Shown: positions 22,166-32,235 of the stretch, one piece after another
Layout: every line of letters begins with the position of its first letter
Position numbering within the stretch: position 1 is the first letter of the stretch
From: Ceratotherium simum simum
Lineage: Eukaryota; Chordata; Mammalia; Perissodactyla; Rhinocerotidae
Assembly: GCF_000283155.1 (NCBI RefSeq)
Contig: NW_004454179.1
Coordinates: forward strand, 7,962,718-8,026,717
Reading direction: 5' to 3'
DNA length: 64,000 nt
Position numbers and translations under genes: made by a program
Notes under the pieces: generated by a model
Database searches by the model: none
What the model was told of the DNA's origin: nothing
Seen by the model: only the letters and a program-made list of their open reading frames with translations

Positions 22166-24522
22166 GGACTCTCTGAGCCCTTAACGAGTTCAAGGAACAC
22201 ACCAGCCCCAAGCACAAAGGAATGATCTCAGAGAGCGTGGTGGGGCTGAGCACCAGCTCTGTTTCCTGGGGAGGCTGTACTTGCATCTGCCCCATTGCAC
22301 CCGAGATCACAGGACGACCTGAAGTTCAGGAAGCATGTGGTAAAAGGGTTCCGGTCATGAAGGTGACCGTTGGGGGCTGTTGCCCCAGCTTGCTTAATGC
22401 CTTAAGTTATTATGGCCAGTGAAGGGCAAGAAGTGAGAAAGTCAGTGGTCCTGAGCTGGGTGCCTTTGGCGCCCCCTACTGGACACCAAGGAGCCTGCTC
22501 CACCTTGAGGCTTCCATCGCTGTGCAGGCGGCAAGGAAGATGGAGAACAGGAGACTGTCACAAGCTAATAGGACTGCCTTGGAGGTCGGTGGTCCTCTCT
22601 CTGTAAAAGTCTACATTTCACTCCCTAGAATGACACAGGCCACTGGTCCGCACATTCACAGGGGCACTCCTGTGCAGCGATAGGGCGTCTTAACCAAACA
22701 TCAAGGTGCCAAGTAATAAACATCAGGGTTCAGAATACCAGATGCAGCCCAGATGGAGAGAAGGGAAGAAAGAGCAACAAGCAGGTATTTCATTGCACAA
22801 ATCCCCAATGGAGAGAAGGTCTTGGGAAATGCAGCAGAAAAATGTTGACCGCAGGCAGAGGATGAAGCTGGGTTTGGGGGTATGGATTGATAGCCCCCAC
22901 AAAAGATCTCCAGGCTGAAGCAGATACCCTAGGAGTTCAAAACATCCACCCATGTTCAGAGATGGGGTATAGGTGAGGGATAAGCCCCAAATGAGCAGCT
23001 GCAGAGCAGATCACCACCACCCCGCCTTCGACCTTCTGCAGAGTCCATTAGTACCAACTGGAAACCAGAATATTTTAATTGTGGTCCACTGTGCCAGCAT
23101 CAAGACCCTAAACTCCCTTCGTTGCCTCTTAAATTGACTTTAGGACCTGCCTGCTGCCAAAGAATGTTCTTAATCAAGTCAGAGGCAGAAAAAACGCTTC
23201 CTCAAGGGCCATATTGGAACAACCGCCATGTTCCCACTTTTCCATCGTCCATCTCCTCTTCTTCATGGCTGAGAGTGAGGGACAGTATGACTCTCTGAAT
23301 TCACTCTAATTCAGTCTTGGGAATCTCCAGCTCCAAGTCATCAGGGTCAAAAAAGCTCCCATCAATAGCGTTTCTCTTCCCATATGAATTCTCCCCTAAT
23401 TCAAGATAGCACTACAAAGCTGGCCCCTATTCCTGGAATCCTCTTCCCTTCCTTTCCACCTGGCTTCACTTGGGAAGTCTTGCACACATCCCAGAAGAGA
23501 CCTCAAGTGTGACTCAAGAATGTGTCCTGCCTGGAGAGCTGAAGCGCCTCCTGGGATGCACAGAAGCCACACCAGGTGCACACCCCACTACCCCCAGCAG
23601 CAATATTCATTAGTCATTCCCGAAGGAAGGGGAGTGCCCCCCTTCCAAACCCAGGAGCATTTCCCAGCCTCTCTGGGAGGCTCCCATCCAGGCTGGGATG
23701 ACTTTGGATTCTTGAGTTGGTTTCTGCAGAAACTGGACTAACCAGGGCTCGCAACTACTACACTGGGAAGAAGCACGCTGCATTGCTAGGTATGTCCCCA
23801 AGCCCGGCCTGCTGCCCCATCAAGGCCTCCGTGTGTCCCCATGGGGCCAAGGAGGACCCCTGGTTCCCTCGGAATGCCTGAAGCTGGCTTGTCTGCGACA
23901 GGCTGAAAGGGAAGAGACCACACCTTGGTCCAGCAAAGGCAGCTGGCAGCTACGCCGCGCGGGGCTGGCTCCCGGAGCTCTCTGCCACCTAGTGCTGTGC
24001 CCGGGAGCTTGGCTTCCCCGGGGAAGAAGCGCCAGCTCCCCGGGGCTCTTCCCCATCCTGCAAACGTAGGCACCCGGCCGAGGCCAGCAGCTTCCCCGGC
24101 CAGGGGCGGACCTGAGCCTGCCTGGCTGAGTGACTCCTCAATACCCCCGGCACATCCCTCTTCTGCTCCGCCCCCTCCCAGACCCGGTGCCCCCTCCCCA
24201 AACAGCTGACCTCCAGCGCGCCCAACACCTTCCCTGCCACTGTGCGGGCTGTCGCCCCCACACCTCCGCTCCCACCTCTCCTGCACGTTCGGACCCGCGC
24301 CCGCCTCGCCCCCAGCCGGTAGGAAAAGCTCTACGCGCCAGTCGAGTCCTGCGCCTCTTGGCAAGTTGGAAGCCAAGCCGCCGCCGCCGCCTTCGCGGTC
24401 TCCGTCTTCCCTGGTTCCCGGGCGGCATCCCCGCCACTCCTGTGCTTGGATCGGGAGGGGCGCGTAAGGCGGGAGAAACTTTCTCCGCCTAAGGGGGGGG
24501 GGGCACCGGAGCGGGTACTCAC

Positions 24523-24546
24523 GCCGGGGTCAGCGCTCGGAGCCAT
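24523..24546 (-). CDS. CRTAC1: CRTAC1 coding exon 1 (initiator, residues 1-8)
   Basis: Minus-strand ATG at 24546..24544 opens the frame MAPSADPG, identical to the first eight residues of human CRTAC1 as I know it. It ends exactly at a donor (GGC|GTGAGT, GT at 24522-24521) in phase 0, so exon 2 joins at its own ATG (Met9) and the signal peptide is split between exons. The start has A at -3 and G at +4, a strong Kozak context, and no upstream ATG lies between it and the predicted transcription start. A run of 11 G on the plus strand (C on the transcript) lies 18 bases inside the intron. Confidence 0.94.
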
Positions 24547-24660
24547 CCTTGGGCTCTCTCAGCCCCACCGCCTAGGGGCGTCGGAGCGCGGGCGCTCGCT
24601 GCCGCCTCTGCCGCCGCCGCCTTCCAGCTCCAGCCCCGGTCCCGGGCTGGCCTCGAGCCT
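24547..24660 (-). other. CRTAC1: Predicted CRTAC1 5' UTR
   Basis: Sequence between the initiator and the start site expected about 25-30 bp downstream of the TATA box. It is GC-rich with a GCC-repeat stretch (CCGCCGCCG near 24608-24621 on the plus strand) and has no upstream ATG on the minus strand. The exact 5' end is inferred, not seen. Confidence 0.6.
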
Positions 24661-24683
24661 CCCGCCCCGACGCCGCTCGCTCG

Positions 24684-24690
24684 CTTTATA
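24684..24690 (-). promoter_or_regulatory. CRTAC1: TATA box for CRTAC1
   Basis: Plus-strand ctttata reads TATAAAG on the minus strand, within GTATAAAGCGAGCG, 138 bp upstream of the ATG. A GC box (CGGGGCGGGAGG on the minus strand, about 24658-24669) lies just downstream. A TATA box inside a CpG island suggests a focused start near 24655-24660. Confidence 0.7.
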
Positions 24691-24743
24691 CAACTCCACT
24701 CGAGCGCGCCCCAGCTTATGTAAAGGCTGGCGGAGACCCGCAG

Positions 24744-24802
24744 CCAATGGCGCGGCGGCTGGAGCTCGGGGCCCGGGGGTGGGGGGCGCCCGCGCGGCCA
24801 AT
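24744..24802. promoter_or_regulatory. CRTAC1: Pair of CCAAT boxes (NF-Y-type)
   Basis: CCAAT pentamers on the plus strand at 24744..24748 (cagCCAATgg) and 24798..24802 (ggCCAATcg). They are 54 bp apart, about five helical turns, and about 55 and 110 bp upstream of the TATA box. Such spacing fits a typical NF-Y-driven core promoter. Function is inferred. Confidence 0.6.
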
Positions 24803-25787
24803 CGTGGCCCGGGGAGCCCGGGGAGCCGAGTGGGGGGAGGGGGCGCCTCCCCGCGCTGATTTAGGAGCCGGGATTGCGGTGGCAGCAGCCGGCAGCCGGC
24901 AGCCGGGCCGGCCCGGCGCGGCGCGTAGGGCGCTGGGGTGGGCGGCGGCGAGGGCGGGCGCCCCCAGCGCCCCGCCGCTGCGTCGCGTAACCTTCAGGAG
25001 GCGGCGGGGCCTAGCGAGGGGGCCGAGGGCGCCTGGCGGGGCGCTGGGGGTCCCGGGCGGGCGGGAAGCAGGGGTCCCCTGGGAGGAAGCGCCGGGAAGG
25101 AAGGCAAGGGGGAAGGGAGGGCGGCGAGCTCCGGGGCCCCGCGGCCACCCCTGCGCGCAGAGCCGAGGGGGGCGGCGGCAGCAGCGGCGCTGCCTTCCCG
25201 CGTCCCCCCAGATAGCGATCTGGCGTCGGCGGGCCGGGCCGGAGCGGCCGCGCGAGCCGCGCTGATGGCGAGATTTCGCGCTGCGGAGCGAGCGCCGAGC
25301 CGATCTTTATCCGGCCTGGGGACGTGTCCGAGCGCCTCCCGGGGACTGCTCAGTATGGAGAGCCGAGCTTCGCGACGGCCCCAGAGGGCGGGGAGAGGGC
25401 GAGCGCAGTTCGGAGATCCGGCGCGGCGGCGGAGGCGGCTGCGGGCAGCGTCTCCTCCCCCTAGTCCCCCGCCCGCCCGCCGGCAGTGCCCCCACCCCAC
25501 CCCACCCCACCCCGCCCAGCTCCCGCCCCAGCCGTGCCGGGGCTGAGCCCGGCCCAGCGCTCTGGTTCGGTGCGCCCTTCCAGCCTCCCTCACCGCTTTG
25601 CTCACAGGTACTGCTCTCACCTCCTCGACCCCCAGCCCGCTGCGGTGGGCGGGATGGCCTCAGCCTCTCCGGACCAGGGCCGCCGGGGCTAAACCTGGGA
25701 AGGGCGCGCTTGGTCAGCAGTGCCCAAAATACCCGCGTGCGGGGCAGGAAACGGCCTAGGTCGATAACACTCTGAAGTCAAGTTCCT

Positions 25788-25855
25788 TATTTTGCTCCTA
25801 GAATAGAGCCTAGCACGTAGTAGGCGCTCAGTAAGGATTTACTGGATGAATTTTG
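25788..25855 (+). mobile_element. MIR/L2 3'-end fragment
   Basis: 'gcctagcacgtagtaggcgctcagtaaggatttactggatgaat' is the shared MIR/L2-type tail. Too short to assign further. Confidence 0.6.
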
Positions 25856-26015
25856 AGCTTCCATGATAAGGTCTTGGGTTTCTGAAAGCTGGGGCACAGC
25901 GCTTTGGAGGAGAAAGACCTGGGAACACGCTATGGAGAGGGAGGGAGCTAGGACTGTTTTCCCATTTATTGATGCCTTTTTGACCATCACCCTGGCGTCT
26001 GGGCACTTGACTCTT

Positions 26016-26223
26016 TTTTTAAAGATTTTATTTATTCATTTTTTTCCCCCCAAAGCCCCAGTAGATAGTTGTATGTCATAGGTTCACATCCTTCTAGTTG
26101 CTGTACGTGGGACTCGGTCTCGCGTTGGACGGAGAAGTGGTGCCTCGGGGCGCGCCCGGGATCCGAACCCGGGCCGCCAGCATCAGAGCGCGCGCACTTA
26201 ACCGCTAAGCCACGGAGCCGGCC
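26016..26223 (-). mobile_element. ERE tRNA-derived SINE, antisense, young
   Basis: Near-consensus tRNA-like head in reverse ('cacttaaccgctaagccacggagccggccc') with an intact CpG-rich body ('ggcgcgcccgggatccgaacccgggccgcc') and a T-rich tail. Flanked by a perfect 17-bp target-site duplication, ctgggcacttgactctt (25999..26015 and 26224..26240). The undecayed CpGs and perfect duplication indicate a recent insertion. Confidence 0.97.
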
Positions 26224-26431
26224 CTGGGCACTTGACTCTTAATCAAAATGACTCCAATGTCTTCTTTTATGGAGGGCCCCGCCAGCCAGCCCCTGGCATC
26301 AGACCCGGTTATCCCCACATTTTGAGCGGAACTCTCAGGGCCCACATTGGGCCCTGTTTTCAGGTCTTTGTCATAGTCCTCTGGAAAGAAATAGCTAAGC
26401 ACAAGCAATCTTTCTAGCTTTTGGGGCCCCC

Positions 26432-26632
26432 AATCTAGCTCAGGTTCTTAACCCTTTGAGGGTTGTGGACCCTTTTGAGAATCTGGCAAAAACTATTGAA
26501 TCCTTTCTCTAGAAAAACACACACATATTTACACACATGTGCACACATACACACATACACCTCAAGTATAATTTCAGGATCATCAGGGACCCTGAGTCTC
26601 TTTTGGGGCTCTGCCCAATGTTAACCTGTTTC
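26432..26632 (+). mobile_element. hAT-like non-autonomous DNA element, copy A
   Basis: Begins 'aggttcttaaccctttgagggttgtggacccttttgagaatctg'. It has an AC-rich centre (26516-26562) and ends 'ttcaggatcatcagggaccctgag', a widespread mammalian hAT MITE layout ('ggaccc...gagaatctg'). Family name not assigned. Confidence 0.6.
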
Positions 26633-26649
26633 TCTAAGGGTCCAGGGCA

Positions 26650-26835
26650 GTGGTTTATAATTATCCTCCTTTTGGGGATCACATAACCCTTTTGAGCCTT
26701 TCAAGAATCTGAGTAATGTTATGGTCTGTTTCTCAGAAAAATGCTCAGTCACATACTCACACACATATTGACATGCAATTTTAGGGGTTTCATGGATCCT
26801 TAAAACTTAATCTAGGACTCTGGATGAAGAACCTT
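26650..26835 (+). mobile_element. hAT-like non-autonomous DNA element, copy B
   Basis: A second diverged copy of the same element right after copy A: 'aacccttttgagcctttcaagaatctg', 'gtttctcagaaaaatgc', 'cacacacatattgacatgcaattttaggggtttcatggatcctta' and 'tggatgaagaacc'. Confidence 0.55.
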
Positions 26836-27202
26836 CACTTAGCAGCAAAGAGACTCTGCCCCATGGGCACACCTGATCCCCAGCTCTCTCCATGAGTCTA
26901 GTCGGCTCTGCACCCTGCTGCCTCATGCTGCCACCCTGTTCTGAGGGCATTCGAGTCATGTGGTGATGGCCCTGGCACCTGAGAGACCATTTCCACACTT
27001 GTCTCTCATTTTGATCCCCGCCACCCCCTTAGTGTGGAAATAAGTTGCGGGTTGTCATGTTCTGTCTGATCTATGAGTGTTCCTTACCCAGAAACTCCAA
27101 CTCCGGGGAGACAGCAAGTGACTGGTAATTAACCGGTTTCACTCAATCCGAAGCATCTGAGCATACCTTTCCTGGTTTGTGTTCTCACCTCTCTCTCTGC
27201 AG

Positions 27203-27366
27203 GAGAAGCTGTGAGCAGCAGCCCCAGCTGTGGAGCCTCACCTCACCTAAACCCGACAGATTTAGCAACCAGCACAGTAATTAGCAGCATTAGCCATCCA
27301 GATGTGAATAGTCTCTGTGCACAAAACAGCTCTGTGATGATCTCACACTTTCCTGCAGCTAGCCAG
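27203..27366 (+). other. Candidate exon of an unknown transcript
   Basis: Preceded by a strong polypyrimidine tract and acceptor (ttctcacctctctctctgcag, AG at 27201-27202) and followed by a consensus donor (CCAG|GTAAGG, GT at 27367-27368). The 164-bp interval is open throughout in one plus frame (containing ASPHLNPTDLATSTVISSIS) and stops only after the donor. The frame has no ATG start and I do not recognise the peptide. It could be an exon of a divergent non-coding RNA from the CRTAC1 CpG island, a coding exon, or a chance pair of splice-like sites. Confidence 0.35.
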
Positions 27367-27680
27367 GTAAGGGTGCAACGGACCAGAGGTGCTGGGGAAG
27401 GACAGAGCAATGCAAGAAATGACGGACGTTCTCTCCAAGAAGTTCTCCAGGGCATACAATCTGGTTTCTGCTCTTGAACTTGTGAGAGTTGAGCCAGTCA
27501 GTGGGCCAGGCATTCCTGGTGCTATAATTTCTAATTCCTTTAATGTCCTCCCCGTCCATTCACTCAGTTCATGTCTGAGTCCACTCAGAGCTCCAGCCCT
27601 GCCCTGCCCATCTCGCTGTCGACATCTTGCCCTCTCAAATTACCCAGACACCCTCTGCTTTCTCAGAGGTGCATGCACAC

Positions 27681-28071
27681 TGCTGTGGACTGAATTATGT
27701 CCCCCCAAATTCAAGTGTTAAAACTTTAACTTCCAATGTGACTGTTTTTGGAGATCAGGCCTTTAAGGAGCTAATTAAGGTTAAATGAGGTCATAAGGTT
27801 GGGACCCTAATCCTTAAGATTGGTAGCCTTATAAGAAGAGAAAAAGACTGGCGATCTCCCTCTCTCTGCACACGCACAGAAGAAAGGTCACTGAAAACAC
27901 AGACAGAGGTGGCCATCTACAAGCCAAGGAGAGAGGCCTCTGAAGAAACCAAACCTGCTGACACCTTGATCTGGGGCTTCTAGTTTCCAACTGTGAGAAA
28001 ATAAATGTCTGTGGGTTAAGCCACCCGGTCTGTGGTATTTTGTTATGGCAGCCCAAGCAGGCTAAGACATA
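27681..28071 (+). mobile_element. MLT1-type solo LTR (ERVL-MaLR), sense
   Basis: Runs from 'tgtggactgaattatgtccccccaaattca' through 'gcctttaaggagctaattaaggttaaatgaggtcat', 'agaaaataaatgtctgtgggttaagccacccggtctgtggtattttgttatggcagccc' to 'ctaagacata', the full order of an MLT1 LTR with its AATAAA-type signal. No internal region is present. Confidence 0.92.
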
Positions 28072-28084
28072 CACGTTTTAAACA

Positions 28085-28530
28085 CACTCCTTACCCCATC
28101 CAGCTTGTTCTGTGTCCTTCCAATCCTTTGACTCCAGCCTTCTCCACTCTAGTGACATCTCTCTCCATACTGTGCCCCCACAAACCTTGTCCATTCTTAC
28201 CTAGGACACTTGCCTAAAATGTTTCCTCATCTTTTGACACCCAAACTAAGCCTCACCTCTGACAGCCCCTTCCCAAACTGCTCTGGCCAGTGAGCTTTGC
28301 CTTTCCGGCTCTTGCAGGTCTGCAATATCTTAGCATAACAATTTAACTCTATTATGCATATTGTCCTGTTTTCTCTTAAATTGTTTCTTATGCACAAAAC
28401 TTGGCCTTCCCATCAGAATGGAAGTGCCTTTAAGTCCAGAGTTTGCGCCTTATACTTGACTATCTCATAGAACCCAGCATGAAACTGGGCACAGAGTGAA
28501 CACACTGTATTTGCTGATTAATTTATTCCA
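28085..28530 (+). mobile_element. L2 LINE 3' region, sense
   Basis: 'cctcacctctgacagccccttcccaaactgctctgg', 'agaatggaagtgcctttaagtccagagtttgcgcc' and 'gggcacagagtgaacacactgtatttgctga' are in L2 3' order. The upstream edge is uncertain. Confidence 0.7.
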
Positions 28531-30802
28531 ATTAAACGTATTTACTTAAAAAATACTAGAAACGTTACATAGCACTTCATTTTCTAAAAGCTCAAGACGT
28601 GTTGTGTGTGTCATTTCAGTCATCTTGACAGCCCGTTGGAGCAGGGTTCTCAGGGACTAGCTCTCTCCTATAGTCCAGGCCCAGAGGGATTACACAGGTT
28701 ACTCAGAGGCACACAAAGTCAATCCTTCTTTCTCAAAATCAGATTCGCTATCTCTCTGACCCTCACTGATCCGTTTGGCTGTCTTCTCACCCTCCAGATG
28801 GAGAGAAAAAACCAGGGAATCACAGATCTTAGAGATGCTTCTGTTCCAACAGATCTGTTGCAAAAGAACAGAGAGGTTGGTACATTTCCTCAAGCCCTTA
28901 TCGGCAGCCCTTGAAGCCAGGGGCGTTGTAGAATTCAGAAAGGTACCGTATGTTCGGAAACATCCCCTGTGAGGTCTTGGGCAGCATCTCGTAATCAGCC
29001 ACATTAATATTTCTGCAGTAAATACATCGATGTTCACACTAGGAGGGTGTGAGGATAAAGTCGCCTCACATCAGTGTAGGTCCAGTGTTGTCACCAGATG
29101 AGTTTGGCACCAAACTGCCAGAAAAAACCAAAGATCCACCTCTTGATTTTCAGAGATTTGGGAATTTGGAATTGCAGATAAGAGATTGTGGAATGGTATT
29201 TTAGGCTTGGTTGTCCTCAAAGAAATGAATGCTTTGTGAAGGTGTGGCAAAGCAGCAATAGTAGCAAATGAGAAACCATAAACTGTGAGAGAAGTGACGG
29301 AGTGTGAGGAAGTCACCCCTTCTCAGACCACGTTCTATTGGGTCATAGTCCTGTTTTTCTAAGGAGCACAAATTAATCGGATGGCTGGTGAGTTTCAGAT
29401 GCACTAGGGTTAACAGTGGCTTGTAAGGGGCAGACGTACAGAATGGACTTTTGCGGGAGGCAAGTAGGGGTGAAGATGACAGAAGCTCTTATAGAGAAGC
29501 CACAAACATGATGGACTTCCAGATGGCCAAAGAGTTAGTTCAGAACAGCTTAGAATGGGAGCGCACACTACAGGCAAACTTCTCCGGGTAGAGGGAGGGC
29601 AGACCTGGGAAAGGGAGACTAGATAAAGGAGGACATTGTGGAAGACTAGAAAAGTCTGGTTAGAAAGGTCAGAGCCTCTTGGGGCTGGGAGGATTCTGGG
29701 GGCGCCGATGCAGGCAGATGTTCGATCATCATGTTAATCTGTACCTGGATGGCGTGGGTGCCTTGAGGTTCTCCCACACTGTAGTGGGCTGGCTTTGCAA
29801 TCTGTGGGGCTGGCTGAGAGTACGATGCAGGGAGGAGGACAGTGAAAAGGAAAGCCACGGTGGACCCCTGACTGCACAGCTCTCTGTGCCTGCTTGAGAT
29901 GCTCAGCCAGCAATGCCCTCCACGGTCAGGGGGCTCCCTGGGGCCCACAGTCAAAGGCAGGGAAGTTTCCTCTTGAATCTTAAGGCTAGTCTTGTTACTG
30001 ACCTTGGTCCTGCTCTGCCTTTGTTCCCAGGTCCTAATACCTGCTCTTACCTTTTTGTTCTGACTGAGCTCTATCTGGTACTCCCAGCTCCAATACCTGG
30101 GTCTCTATCTCATTCTCCCATCCTGGTACCCTACCCTATGACCCAGGTGATCAGGGACTAGGATTCTGGGATCCAGACACTCTACTTGTCTCCATGTGAC
30201 TAAGCCTTTGCCACCTGCTGCCTCACATTTCTGACATCAACTGCCTTCTTGAGCCTCTGCCAACTGCCTCATGCCAGCTTCCTTTGACATGCCCCCAACC
30301 TGGCCTCACTTCCTCCCACTACCAGCTGCCAGGACGTCCCCAGACCCTGGCCCTGCCTTGGTGGGTAGGTCTTGATCCAGGTTCCAGCCCCTCCTGGTCT
30401 GGCGTATCCAGCAGCCAGGTTCCTGACAGACAAGAGCTCATGGTCATGGTTTAAAGAAGAAGAAAGAACCCTTTAGCTGTTGGGGAGTGGTAGCAGGCAG
30501 TTACTAGCAGCAAATGCCAGGGGGCTGCTGGCCTAGGGGTGCCCTGTCCAGTTTCATCCTAAGGGAAGAGAGAGGAATAGGTGAAAAGGGAACAGGAGAG
30601 GGAGGTGAACAGGAGGGAGTAAGTAAAAGCAGGGAAAGAATTAGGAGACAGAAAGGAAGGGAGGGTGTTGGGAGAGGAAGCAGAGGGCGGGAGAAGAATG
30701 TTTCTCGCCTGAGTTGAACGTCTAAACTGAGCATGAAGATCTTATCGTTGACAAAGAGCTAAGCATTGACACAAAAGAAGGTAGAAAGGGTAATTGAGCC
30801 AG

Positions 30803-30830
30803 GGTGTGTGTGTGTGTGTGTGTCGTGTGA

Positions 30831-30870
<40 letters not shown>

Positions 30871-30883
30871 AAAGAGAGAGGGA
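30803..30883. repeat. Compound (TG)n-(AG)n microsatellite
   Basis: (GT)n interrupted once by CGTGTGAG near 30824, then (GT)n followed by (GA)n and A/G-rich sequence. Likely polymorphic. Confidence 0.95.
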
Positions 30884-31194
30884 GGAGTGAGGCGATAGAC
30901 TATCCAGAGTAGGTAGGATGGAAGTGGAGGGCTAATAAGAACATGCAGACAAGAACTGACGGCATCTGAGAAAAAGAATCCATGTTTAAAATTGGCAAGG
31001 GACATTATTTCTGATCCTGATTTCAGGATTTGTTGAGCACTCCCCTGCCCCCCATCTCCGCACCTCTTGATTCTTCTCTGATTTGTCCTAAAACTCCACT
31101 CTCATCTGGACACTAAATTCCATTAAAGATGGAATGGATTTCTCACAGGTTCAGCTTCAGGGTCCTGGAGTATTGCTATGACTTGCCCGATGCA

Positions 31195-31325
31195 AGGGTA
31201 AAAGGACGATAATAAAACCCATTACGGGGCCTTGATAAGAAACACGTGAGATAATGTATGCAAAGCACTTAGCAGAGCGCCCGGCACATAGTGAGCGTTC
31301 CATAAATGATAACTATTGTCGTTCT
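31195..31325 (+). mobile_element. MIR SINE 3' half, sense
   Basis: 'cgtgagataatgtatgcaaagcacttagcagagcgcccggcacatagtgagcgttccataaatg' is the MIR 3' half. Confidence 0.85.
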
Positions 31326-31533
31326 TCTCTTCTCTTTCCTCTGAAGGAAGTAAATTATATTAAAAATTTAAAAGTTACTACCTTAGAGACAGGCACCTCC
31401 ACGCCCTAAGGATTCCTGGTATAGGAGGGAACGTTTATCAATCCTGACTGACTCTATTCATGAAAGACCCACCCTAAACTGTTCGGGGAAGAATTGAGAA
31501 CAAGAGAGTGCTCCAGAGGGATAAGTTTGGGAG

Positions 31534-32118
31534 NNNNNNNNNNNNNNNNNNNNNNNNNNNNNNNNNNNNNNNNNNNNNNNNNNNNNNNNNNNNNNNNNNN
31601 NNNNNNNNNNNNNNNNNNNNNNNNNNNNNNNNNNNNNNNNNNNNNNNNNNNNNNNNNNNNNNNNNNNNNNNNNNNNNNNNNNNNNNNNNNNNNNNNNNNN
31701 NNNNNNNNNNNNNNNNNNNNNNNNNNNNNNNNNNNNNNNNNNNNNNNNNNNNNNNNNNNNNNNNNNNNNNNNNNNNNNNNNNNNNNNNNNNNNNNNNNNN
31801 NNNNNNNNNNNNNNNNNNNNNNNNNNNNNNNNNNNNNNNNNNNNNNNNNNNNNNNNNNNNNNNNNNNNNNNNNNNNNNNNNNNNNNNNNNNNNNNNNNNN
31901 NNNNNNNNNNNNNNNNNNNNNNNNNNNNNNNNNNNNNNNNNNNNNNNNNNNNNNNNNNNNNNNNNNNNNNNNNNNNNNNNNNNNNNNNNNNNNNNNNNNN
32001 NNNNNNNNNNNNNNNNNNNNNNNNNNNNNNNNNNNNNNNNNNNNNNNNNNNNNNNNNNNNNNNNNNNNNNNNNNNNNNNNNNNNNNNNNNNNNNNNNNNN
32101 NNNNNNNNNNNNNNNNNN
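31534..32118. other. Assembly gap (585 N)
   Basis: An unbroken run of N. Open frames called across it are artefacts. The right border begins inside an antisense MIR, so at least part of the missing sequence is probably repeat. Confidence 1.
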
Positions 32119-32235
32119 CTATGAGGTAGACACATGCATGAAGTCTCAGAGAGGTGAAGTGGCTTGCCCAACGGGGCACAGCTAATGAAAGGCAGAGCTG
32201 GGATGCCAATTTAAGTCTCTCGGGCCAAAATCAGT
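32119..32235 (-). mobile_element. MIR SINE, antisense, cut by the gap
   Basis: 'ctatgaggtagacac', 'gtctcagagaggtgaagtggcttgcccaacggggcacagctaatg' is the reversed MIR core. Its 3' end falls in the N run. Confidence 0.8.

Larger units (their letters stand above)
6919..24522 (-). other. CRTAC1: CRTAC1 intron 1
   Basis: A 17,604-bp intron from the donor GTGAGT (24522..24517) to the acceptor TTTCAG at 6919. Repeats inside are L2, MIR, a cluster of MER5-type elements, an L1 3' end, two MER20s and an ERE, listed separately. Stretches where I recognise nothing by eye: 7348-9044, 13116-14042, 14269-14984, 18003-19334, 20706-21949 and 22166-23919. A small AC-rich run occurs near 19222-19240. No alternative CRTAC1 first exon could be supported. 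Confidence 0.9.
23920..25700. promoter_or_regulatory. CRTAC1: CpG island over the CRTAC1 promoter and first exon
   Basis: Base composition changes abruptly to GC-rich with dense CG dinucleotides (for example 24340-24480, 24560-24680, 24880-25300, 25360-25560), in contrast with the AT-balanced flanks. It covers the first exon and extends about 1 kb upstream and 0.6 kb into intron 1. It holds several Sp1-like GC boxes, a GCC-triplet run near 24376-24390 and a (CCCAC)n stretch near 25491-25514. The long open frames here on both strands are a by-product of GC richness. The limits are by eye. Confidence 0.9.

Noticed and set aside
24331..24546. Reading the exon 1 frame on through to 24331 (71 codons)
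   Set aside because: After MAPSADPG it runs through the GTGAGT donor into intron 1. Only the first eight codons match CRTAC1, so the extension is intronic.
24938..25546. 202-codon plus-strand frame in the CpG island
   Set aside because: Stop-poor because of very high GC. It is Arg/Ala/Gly/Pro-rich with no domain and overlaps an equally long frame on the other strand (24994..25620, 208 codons). This is the pattern of chance frames in GC-rich DNA.
27681..28071. Retroviral genes beside the MLT1 LTRs
   Set aside because: The flanks hold only unique or other repeat sequence. All MLT1 copies here look like solitary LTRs with no gag/pol remnants.
31454..32209. Long frames of 211-251 codons spanning the N run
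   Set aside because: They are almost entirely undetermined bases and carry no coding evidence.
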